NCBI GenBank assembly: GCA_900768995.1
Contig: CAAGEZ010000073.1
Coordinates: forward strand, 1-9,674
Origin: Oscillospiraceae bacterium
Lineage (GTDB): Bacteria; Bacillota; Clostridia; Oscillospirales; Ruminococcaceae
Length of the DNA stretch: 9,674 nucleotides
Direction of reading: 5' to 3'
In this document: piece after piece, positions 4,771-9,674 of the stretch
Layout: the number at the start of each line of letters is the position of its first letter
Numbering within the stretch: position 1 is the first letter of the stretch
Program-made: the position numbers and the translations under genes
The notes under the pieces: model-generated
The model's database searches: none
What the model saw: the letters and a program-made list of their open reading frames with translations, nothing else
Told to the model about the DNA's origin: nothing

Positions 4771-6192
4771 ATGAAGAATTTAAAGAAGACTATTGCTATG
4801 ATCTCATCTGTAGTAATGGCAGGTTCTGTATTCGCAGCTTGCGGCGGCAGCACTGAGACAACAACTGATACTCAGGCTCCTGCAGCTGAGGGCGAGACCG
4901 AAGCAGCAGCTGAAGGTGAAACAGAGGCAGCAGCAGCTGAGGGCGATTCCGCAGCAGCTGACAAGCTCACTGTTCTTTGCTGGAACACAGACGATATCGA
5001 TCCTATGCTCAAGCTTTTCTGCGAGAAGACCGGTCACACTGCTGACGAGTTCAACGTAAAGAGCTTCGGATGCGGCGGTGGTGAGGCTGCTGAGAACTAC
5101 GATGCATACCTCGCAGACACTAACAACGATGCTGATATTATGTTCGTTGAGGCTGACTGGGCTCTCAAGTACATCAATGATGATAACGCTACACAGCCCC
5201 TTTCCAACATCGGTTTCACCGATGCTGACTACGCTGATCTTTATGACTACACCGTTGAGATCGGTAAGTCTTCCAGCGGCGTACAGAAGGGTCTTTCCTG
5301 GCAGGCTGCAGCAGGTGGATTCTGCTACAGAGCTGACCTCGCTGAGAAGTACCTCGGCGTAACAACTCCTGATGATTTCCAGGCTCTTGTTTCCGATTGG
5401 GACAAGTTCGTTGATACAGCTGCTAAGGTTAAGGACGCTTCCAACGGTGAAACTGCTCTTACTTCCACACTCGCTGGTGTATGGCAGGTATTCTCCGCTG
5501 CAAGAACCAATCCTTGGGTTGCAGACAACAAGCTTCAGCTCGATGACGAGTGCAAGAAGTACATTGACCTCGCTAAGACAATGTATGACAACGGCTACGT
5601 AATCAAGGACCTCGCTCAGTGGAACACTGACTGGTATGCTGCTGGTCAGACTGATTCTACAATGGGTTACTTCGTATCCACATGGGGCTTCGGTGATTCT
5701 ATCCTCACTCAGGCTGCCGGCGGCGAAGGCGGAGCTACATACGGTCAGTGGAGAGTTGTTGTAGGACCTCAGCCCTTCTACTGGGGCGGTACTTGGGCAA
5801 CTGTTGCAACAAGATGCAACAACCCCGAGCTTGCTAAGGAATTCATCTCCTTCTTCACAACTGATGCTGAAACAGCTCAGGCTTACTCCGAGTCCAAGGG
5901 CGAGTATGTTTCCAACCAGAAGGCAATGGAAGCAGTTCTTGCTAACGGTTCTTACACAGGCGTAGGCGTTCTCGGCGGACAGAACCAGTTCGAGACACTT
6001 AACGTTGTTGCAGAGCAGATCAATATGGCTGGCGGAATCACTCCTTATGACTCCATAATCAAGCAGGCATTCAATGATGCTGTTACAGGTTACTGCCAGG
6101 GTAACTACGCTGACGTTGACGCTACAATTGATGCATTCGTTAATAACGTTGCAGGTCAGCTCCCCGACCTCGATTACTCCAACTTTGACTAA
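4771..6192 (+). CDS. CUT1-type ABC transporter solute-binding lipoprotein (sugar)
   Basis: 473 aa extracellular family 1 binding protein, the ligand-capturing part of a carbohydrate ABC importer. Residues 1-23 are a lipoprotein signal (basic MKNLKK, hydrophobic core, then VFAAC with lipidated Cys24). Residues 25-64 are a flexible linker rich in Ala, Glu and Thr. The folded domain begins at about 65 (KLTVLCWN) and carries many tryptophans (71, 130, 177, 239, 284, 288, 305, 327, 338, 342), as expected for stacking against sugar rings. The late NPELAKEFISFFTTD segment at 351-365 is typical of the family. Ribosome binding site AAGGAGG 4756-4762. Codons are strongly biased, which suggests very high expression, as usual for binding proteins. 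The two permease genes follow. The ligand (perhaps a plant oligosaccharide in a fibre degrader) cannot be read from sequence. Confidence 0.93.
   Translation: MKNLKKTIAMISSVVMAGSVFAACGGSTETTTDTQAPAAEGETEAAAEGETEAAAAEGDSAAADKLTVLCWNTDDIDPMLKLFCEKTGHTADEFNVKSFGCGGGEAAENYDAYLADTNNDADIMFVEADWALKYINDDNATQPLSNIGFTDADYADLYDYTVEIGKSSSGVQKGLSWQAAAGGFCYRADLAEKYLGVTTPDDFQALVSDWDKFVDTAAKVKDASNGETALTSTLAGVWQVFSAARTNPWVADNKLQLDDECKKYIDLAKTMYDNGYVIKDLAQWNTDWYAAGQTDSTMGYFVSTWGFGDSILTQAAGGEGGATYGQWRVVVGPQPFYWGGTWATVATRCNNPELAKEFISFFTTDAETAQAYSESKGEYVSNQKAMEAVLANGSYTGVGVLGGQNQFETLNVVAEQINMAGGITPYDSIIKQAFNDAVTGYCQGNYADVDATIDAFVNNVAGQLPDLDYSNFD
4885..4962 (+). repeat. Acidic Ala/Glu repeat linker of the binding lipoprotein
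   Basis: Encodes residues 39-64, where AEGETEAAA occurs twice in succession and a third degenerate AEGDSAAA follows. The DNA is correspondingly repetitive in GCAGCAGCT. It acts as a spacer between the lipid anchor and the binding domain, and the repeat makes it a likely length-variable site between strains. Confidence 0.75.
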
Positions 6193-6227
6193 TATCGCAA
6201 GGTCTAAAATCTAATTAGTTTATGTCG

Positions 6228-6255
6228 TGGGGCAGACATTGATTTGTCTGCCCCA
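6228..6255 (+). other. Strong intercistronic hairpin without T-run
   Basis: TGGGGCAGACA (6228-6238) and TGTCTGCCCCA (6245-6255) form a perfect 11-bp stem around a six-base loop, 35 bases after the binding-protein stop and 39 bases before the first permease. It is followed by TAGATATAAA rather than a T-run. This fits an RNA element that blocks 3' exonucleases and stabilises the upstream message, giving more binding protein than permease, rather than a full terminator. Confidence 0.75.
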
Positions 6256-6294
6256 TAGATATAAATAAGCTTATATTTCGAGGGGAGAATTTTT

Positions 6295-7335
6295 ATGGTT
6301 TCAAGCTCAAGCAGGAAAATTCGCTCTATCAGCTATGCAAAGTATGGTTACCTTTTTATTCTGCCATTCTTTATAGTATATGCGTTTTTTCAGGTTTACC
6401 CACTATTCAATACATTTTACCTAAGTACTCAGAAAAGTACAACAGACACAGGCTCGGTAGTCCTCGAAACTGTTGGACTTGATAACTTCAAAGCCATTCT
6501 GTTCGGACAGGGCAAGACAACTGATGATGCAGGAAATGTTATCTACAAAGAAACACGTCAGGCAACTGCTGTCAAGAGTGACTTTTTCCGAGTAATGGGC
6601 AATACTCTTATTCTTTGGTTTGGTAACTTCATACCTCAGATCATCATATCTCTGCTGCTTGCAGCCTGGTTTACTGACGCTTATCTGAAGGTCAAAGGTA
6701 AGGGATTCTTTAAAATAGTAATGTATATGCCGAATATCATTACGGCGGCGTCGGTTGCAGCCCTGTTTGTAATGCTCTTCTCAGATTCACAGTTCGGTGC
6801 TATCAACTCAATGCTCTTAAAGGCAGGTCACGATACCGTTCCTTTTGTAAGCGGCAAAACTCAGTCACGTGTTCTTATTATGATAATCCAGACCTGGATG
6901 TGGTTCGGTAATACCACCATTATGCTTATGTCCGGTATTATGGGAATCAATCCTTCTCTCTTCGAAGCTGCTAACATCGATGGTGCTACACCCAGACAGC
7001 AGTTCTTCCAGATAACCATTCCCCTGTTAAAGCCCATTATGCTTTACACAATGGTTACATCTATGATCGGTGGTCTCCAGATGTTCGATATTCCTTACCT
7101 CTACAACATCGGTACCACACAGAACAAGTTCACTGAGACTATCGCAGTATTTATCTACAACCACTTCCATAACATCAAGCCTAACTACGGATATTCCGCT
7201 TCGTCTTCGGTTGTCCTCTTCATCATCACAGCTATCCTCGGCTCCATATGCTTTGCTGTTAACAGAGACAAGGACACCACACCTAAGGCTAAGCGTGGCT
7301 CCAAGGCTCTGAAGAACAAGTTGGGAGGTCTGTAA
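6295..7335 (+). CDS. CUT1 ABC transporter permease, MalF-type
   Basis: 346 aa inner component of the sugar importer, a polytopic membrane protein. A first membrane segment spans about 18-40. It is followed by an unusually long outer loop (about 44-100), which accounts for the extra length over the usual 290-310 aa and resembles the MalF class. Further membrane segments lie at about 103-125, 139-163, 192-215, 249-268 and 303-322. The ATPase-docking EAA motif runs from E224-A225-A226 and G230 to I242-P243. The C-terminal tail is basic. Ribosome binding site GGGGAG at 6282-6287. It pairs with the next gene, whose start is three bases away. No ATPase gene is nearby, as is usual for CUT1 systems that share an MsmK-like ATPase. 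Confidence 0.93.
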   Translation: MVSSSSRKIRSISYAKYGYLFILPFFIVYAFFQVYPLFNTFYLSTQKSTTDTGSVVLETVGLDNFKAILFGQGKTTDDAGNVIYKETRQATAVKSDFFRVMGNTLILWFGNFIPQIIISLLLAAWFTDAYLKVKGKGFFKIVMYMPNIITAASVAALFVMLFSDSQFGAINSMLLKAGHDTVPFVSGKTQSRVLIMIIQTWMWFGNTTIMLMSGIMGINPSLFEAANIDGATPRQQFFQITIPLLKPIMLYTMVTSMIGGLQMFDIPYLYNIGTTQNKFTETIAVFIYNHFHNIKPNYGYSASSSVVLFIITAILGSICFAVNRDKDTTPKAKRGSKALKNKLGGL

Positions 7336-7338
7336 TAA

Positions 7339-8229
7339 ATGAGCACTCAGATGGCAGGTACACACAGCAACTCTCAGATGATAAAAATAAGAACGACCAT
7401 TGTTACCATTATAATGATCCTTCTTGCGATCATCAGCTTGCTGCCTATTTACATTCTTGTTGTTAACGCTACAAGAACATCAGTCGATATCAGCGGTAAC
7501 GGTATCTCACTCATTCCCGGTCTTAATCTTTTCAATAATATCGGAACTCTGATGGATTGGTCCGCTACAAACAAGATCCAGTACGATGCATTAATCGGTT
7601 ACAGAAACAGTGGTATCATTGCTTTCTCCACAACCATTCTCACTGTTCTTTTCTCAGGTATGACTGCTTACGGTCTTGTTGTTTATGATTTCAAACTCAA
7701 GAACATCGCATACACAATTATCCTTGCGGTTATGATGATCCCCGTACAGGTAACATCAGTTGGTTTCTATCAGTTTATGAGCAGACTCGGACTTACCGAC
7801 AGCTACATACCTCTGATAATCCCCGCAGTTGCAGCTCCCGCAGTTGTATTCTTTATGCGACAGTATATGAAATCATCATTTCCTTTGGAAATTGTAGAAG
7901 CTGCACGAATCGACGGCTGCGGCGAATACAGAACATTCTTCACCATCGGTATTCCTATGATGAAGCCCGCATTCGCAGTTCAGGCTATCTTCGCTTTCGT
8001 TGCTAACTGGAACAACTACTACACACCTTCTATGATCCTCATTTCCAGAGAAAAGTCACAGCTCACACTTCCTATGATGGTAAACACTATCATCTCCAAT
8101 GATAAGCTCAACGATTTCGGTGCAAACTACTCCGCAATCATGCTTTCCATCATTCCTGTTGTTATTGTTTACTTCGTCTTCTCCAAGTTCATTGTTGAGG
8201 GCGTTGCACTCGGCGGTGTAAAGGAATAA
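7339..8229 (+). CDS. CUT1 ABC transporter permease, MalG-type
   Basis: 296 aa second channel subunit of the sugar importer, with six predicted membrane segments (first at about 20-43, last at about 266-286). The EAA motif starts at E187-A188-A189, has G193, and ends at I205-P206; it docks the cytoplasmic ATPase. The C-terminus ends ...GVALGGVKE, close to the family's usual GAVKG-like tail. The ATG follows the previous stop by only three bases, and its ribosome binding site GGGAGG (7323-7328) lies inside the end of the first permease gene, so the two are probably translationally coupled. A strong terminator follows, making this the last gene of the operon. Confidence 0.94.
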   Translation: MSTQMAGTHSNSQMIKIRTTIVTIIMILLAIISLLPIYILVVNATRTSVDISGNGISLIPGLNLFNNIGTLMDWSATNKIQYDALIGYRNSGIIAFSTTILTVLFSGMTAYGLVVYDFKLKNIAYTIILAVMMIPVQVTSVGFYQFMSRLGLTDSYIPLIIPAVAAPAVVFFMRQYMKSSFPLEIVEAARIDGCGEYRTFFTIGIPMMKPAFAVQAIFAFVANWNNYYTPSMILISREKSQLTLPMMVNTIISNDKLNDFGANYSAIMLSIIPVVIVYFVFSKFIVEGVALGGVKE

Positions 8230-8239
8230 GAAAAGCTTC

Positions 8240-8277
8240 AAAGCATCGGTATGTTTAAGGCATACCGATGCTTTTTT
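8240..8277 (+). terminator. Strong intrinsic terminator of the sugar-uptake operon
   Basis: AAGCATCGGTATG (8241-8253) and CATACCGATGCTT (8261-8273) form a perfect 13-bp stem, extendable by A8240-T8274, with a seven-base loop. It runs into a TTTTTT tract (8272-8277). It begins ten bases after the stop of the last permease. Confidence 0.93.
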
Positions 8278-8317
8278 ATTCCCTTGCCTGCGTGGATTTC
8301 TCCTATTATATATGTTT

Positions 8318-8350
8318 AGTCAAAATGACTGTTTTGGCTTATTTTTTTTT
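8318..8350. other. Small palindrome and T9 tract upstream of the SCP2-like gene
   Basis: AGTCA AAA TGACT (8318-8330) is a perfect 5-bp inverted repeat, overlapping another weak pairing CAAAA (8321-8325) / TTTTG (8332-8336). A run of nine T follows at 8342-8350. This could be a weak second terminator for read-through from the transporter operon, or a regulator site or curved DNA ahead of the promoter at 8389. Confidence 0.3.
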
Positions 8351-8388
8351 ACTTCGTTGTGATAAACGCCGAATTTTACATAGTGCTA

Positions 8389-8417
8389 TTGACATATTCG
8401 TGCAAAGATATTATAAT
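8389..8417 (+). promoter_or_regulatory. Consensus sigma-A promoter of the SCP2-like gene
   Basis: TTGACA (8389-8394) and TATAAT (8412-8417) with exactly 17 bases between: a perfect match in both hexamers and spacing. Transcription should start near 8424 and give a leader of about 54 bases. It predicts strong, largely constitutive expression. Confidence 0.9.
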
Positions 8418-8477
8418 TAATATATGAAAATTCTATGCAGAAGATGTTGTTTACATATTTTTTAGGAGGAAATTCTA

Positions 8478-8858
8478 ATGGCAAGAAATGTTAAGAAAGC
8501 TGCTGAAGTGCAGTCCACTGCTGTTGTAAAGAACGATGTACTTACATATGAAGCTATCGTTGACAGCTTTAAGACAAAGGTTTCCAAGGCAAAGGCTCCT
8601 GTTGATGCCCGTATCGCTGCTCAGGTAAAACTTAACGGTTCCGTTGAGGGTATCCTCTATATTCTCGTTGCAAACGGAATTGCTGTTGTTGAGCCTTTCG
8701 ATTACAAGGGCGCTGACATCGAGATCGATGCTGATGCTGATACTTTTGCTGCTGTTCTCGCTGGCAAAAAGGCTATCTCCTCTGCTATCGTTGACGGTGA
8801 CGTTAAGATGCAGGGCAACGCAGGAAAGGCAATCGTTCTCGCTTCTGTTGTATTCTGA
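8478..8858 (+). CDS. Small SCP2 (sterol carrier protein 2)-like domain protein
   Basis: 126 aa soluble protein without signal peptide or membrane segment. Residues about 46-126 resemble the SCP2 fold: strands QVKLNGSVEGILYILVANG and AVVEPFDYKGADIEIDADADTF, then a helix, a second helix AVLAGKKAISSAI, and the closing strand GDVKMQGNAGKAIVLA. The pairing of an acidic DADADTF with a later GDVKMQG is the usual SCP2 signature. SCP2 domains bind hydrophobic ligands such as lipids or acyl-CoA in other organisms; the role in clostridia is not established. The N-terminal 45 residues are Lys-rich and not recognised. Ribosome binding site AGGAGGA at 8464-8470, consensus promoter, and tandem in-frame stops TGA TAA (8856-8861) point to a highly expressed single-gene unit. 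The fold call is by eye. Confidence 0.72.
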   Translation: MARNVKKAAEVQSTAVVKNDVLTYEAIVDSFKTKVSKAKAPVDARIAAQVKLNGSVEGILYILVANGIAVVEPFDYKGADIEIDADADTFAAVLAGKKAISSAIVDGDVKMQGNAGKAIVLASVVF

Positions 8859-8873
8859 TAAAACAAAAAAATC

Positions 8874-8896
8874 GGGTGCTTCGGCACCCTTTTTTT
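8874..8896 (+). terminator. Strong intrinsic terminator after the SCP2-like gene
   Basis: GGGTGC (8874-8879), a TTCG tetraloop (8880-8883) and GCACCC (8884-8889) are followed by seven T (8890-8896). An A-run at 8865-8871 before the stem makes it potentially bidirectional. It ends twelve bases before the start of the next gene. Confidence 0.95.
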
Positions 8897-8908
8897 ATAG
8901 AAAAATTT

Positions 8909-9466
8909 ATGATAGATTTTCGTTACATCAATGACAGTGAAAACAAGCGCCAAGTTCAGCACGGTGCAGGCATAAAGCTTCTCAACGAAATGCTCTTGCA
9001 GACATACGGCAGAGTAATATCCGAAAGTGACATAAAAAAACAGGAAAACGGCAAACCTTATATCGATGACTGTCATTTCAGCATATCCCACTGCGAAGGA
9101 CTTTGCTGCTGTATGGTAAGCACGGAGGAGTGCGGCATTGACTGTGAAAAGATTTGTAAATACCGCCCCAATATCATCAGCCGAGTGTTTACCGAAAGCG
9201 AATCGGAATGGTTTGGCACTCTCCCCTGCCGTGATACAGACCGGTACTTTTTCATTTTGTGGACGCTGAAGGAAGCCTACGGGAAATACACAGGCAAGGG
9301 CATTGCCGATATGAAAAACGTGTCATTTGCTATTGATAACAGCGTGCTGAAAAGCGATAAGCCACAGCTTGACTTTCACGTTTACGAGCAGGACGGATAT
9401 ATCTTATCCGTATGCACAAAAAAAGGCACGCCTATTCGGTGCACCTTCGGAAAACAAATATTATAA
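8909..9466 (+). CDS. Sfp-type 4'-phosphopantetheinyl transferase
   Basis: Transfers the phosphopantetheine arm of CoA to a serine of carrier proteins (acyl, peptidyl or aryl). The 185 aa protein is a little short for Sfp types (about 200-240 aa). Motifs are in order: GKPYIDDCHFSISH at 48-61 (the KP and FSxSH block), GIDCE at 76-80 (Mg2+-binding Asp78 and Glu80), and WTLKEAYGKYTGKG at 118-131 (Trp118, Lys121, Glu122, Lys126). All expected catalytic residues are present. I chose ATG 8909; an in-frame GTG at 8876 lies inside the terminator stem. No Shine-Dalgarno sequence is visible before 8909, and TATAGA at 8896-8901 could be a -10 element giving a leaderless message. The protein is Cys-rich (11 Cys). 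No polyketide, peptide synthase or carrier-protein gene is in the window, so its target may be the fatty-acid ACP or a distant cluster. Confidence 0.88.
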   Translation: MIDFRYINDSENKRQVQHGAGIKLLNEMLLQTYGRVISESDIKKQENGKPYIDDCHFSISHCEGLCCCMVSTEECGIDCEKICKYRPNIISRVFTESESEWFGTLPCRDTDRYFFILWTLKEAYGKYTGKGIADMKNVSFAIDNSVLKSDKPQLDFHVYEQDGYILSVCTKKGTPIRCTFGKQIL

Positions 9467-9485
9467 AAATGCCGCCCTAGTGTTG

Positions 9486-9560
9486 AAATGCTCCCCTTTT
9501 GTTAGACAATGTGGTATAATGAAAACATACCAATATTGAAACTAACGAAAGGGGGCATTT
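9486..9560 (+). repeat. Inverted repeat enclosing the IS promoter and covering the OrfA ribosome binding site
   Basis: Bases 9486-9505 pair with 9542-9560: nineteen pairs including two G-U, with one bulged C at 9496. The loop region (9506-9541) contains the promoter. The right arm contains the AAAGGGGG ribosome binding site (9548-9555) two bases from the ATG side. RNA started outside the element would fold and hide this site; RNA started at the internal promoter lacks the left arm. Confidence 0.8.
9512..9520 (+). promoter_or_regulatory. Extended -10 promoter of the IS transposase gene
   Basis: TGGTATAAT is a perfect extended -10 (TGn plus TATAAT at 9515-9520). No convincing -35 lies 17 bases upstream, which is usual for extended -10 promoters. 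The start would be near 9527, after the left arm of the inverted repeat. Confidence 0.75.
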
Positions 9561-9562
9561 TT

Positions 9563-9674
9563 ATGCCCAAAGGTCACCCAAATAAAAAGTATACTCCTGA
9601 GTTCAAAATTAAAGTAGTTGAAACAATGCGTGATGAAAAACTTAGTTACAAAGAAACAGCCAGAGAATTTGATA
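9563..9674 (+). CDS. IS3-family transposase OrfA, N-terminal part (runs off window)
   Basis: Thirty-seven codons from ATG 9563 are visible and open to the edge. The peptide MPKGHPNKKYTPEFKIKVVE and the following LSYKETAREFD show the helix-turn-helix start typical of IS3-family (IS150-like) OrfA proteins, which bind the element ends; the catalytic DDE domain is normally in OrfB, reached by programmed -1 frameshifting. Ribosome binding site AAAGGGGG at 9548-9555, seven bases from the start and inside the right arm of the inverted repeat. Whether the element is intact cannot be judged here. Confidence 0.85.
   Translation, partial: MPKGHPNKKYTPEFKIKVVETMRDEKLSYKETAREFD

Larger units (their letters stand above)
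9481..9674 (+). mobile_element. Left end of an IS3-family insertion sequence (partial)
   Basis: The boundary is set at TGTTGAAATGC (from 9481), since IS3-family ends begin with TG, 14 bases after the phosphopantetheinyl transferase stop. The element contains a promoter, a long inverted repeat and the start of an OrfA-like gene, then runs off the window. The right end, matching terminal repeat and target duplication cannot be seen, so the exact edge is an inference. Confidence 0.7.

Noticed and set aside
8478..8858. SCP2-like protein as a carrier protein modified at the Ser in VDSF (residue 30)
   Set aside because: The surroundings lack the four-helix carrier-protein pattern and the usual GxDS-[LI] context; the rest fits an SCP2 fold better.
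8876..8908. GTG 8876 as the start of the phosphopantetheinyl transferase
   Set aside because: The codon lies within the terminator stem, and the extra 11 residues would be encoded by the stem and T-run.

Overview
The window looks like chromosome of a low-to-moderate GC Gram-positive anaerobe of the Clostridia, most like a Ruminococcus-type (Oscillospiraceae) bacterium. This is inferred from gene content and order (a SpoVB/YabM-type flippase, mazG, HU and rqcP in a row), from strong AGGAGG-type ribosome binding sites, consensus sigma-A promoters, and a lipoprotein sugar-binding protein with an Ala/Glu-rich linker. All convincing genes lie on the + strand. The species cannot be proved from the sequence alone.

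Layout. 1-164: an open frame that may be the 3' end of an upstream gene. 178-3388: a conserved housekeeping block with a MOP-family flippase, the nucleotide pyrophosphohydrolase MazG, the nucleoid protein HU, and the small S4-domain ribosome rescue factor RqcP. A strong terminator separates HU from rqcP. 3389-3691: an AT-rich regulatory region with a near-consensus promoter, several CG-centred LacI-family operator-like sites, a 15-bp perfect inverted repeat around one of them, and a three-unit 21-bp-period repeat. 3692-8229: a sugar-uptake locus with a LacI-family regulator, a lipoprotein solute-binding protein and two CUT1 permeases, closed by a perfect 13-bp-stem terminator. No ATPase gene is present, so a shared ATPase elsewhere is likely. 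8389-8896: a monocistronic unit with a consensus TTGACA-17-TATAAT promoter, a small SCP2-like protein and a strong terminator. 8909-9466: a Sfp-type phosphopantetheinyl transferase with no visible Shine-Dalgarno sequence. 9481-9674: the left end of an IS3-family element with the start of its OrfA, cut by the window edge.

How it works together. The LacI-type protein probably represses its own promoter and the sugar transporter in the absence of an unidentified sugar. Two hairpins in the operon, one before and one after the solute-binding protein gene, probably set the binding protein:permease ratio. The most interesting non-coding signals are the arm-promoter-arm arrangement at the IS end, which would hide the transposase ribosome binding site in read-through RNA but not in the native transcript, and the composite palindrome at the lacI promoter. 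I found no CRISPR array, tRNA, rRNA or clear new defence system.
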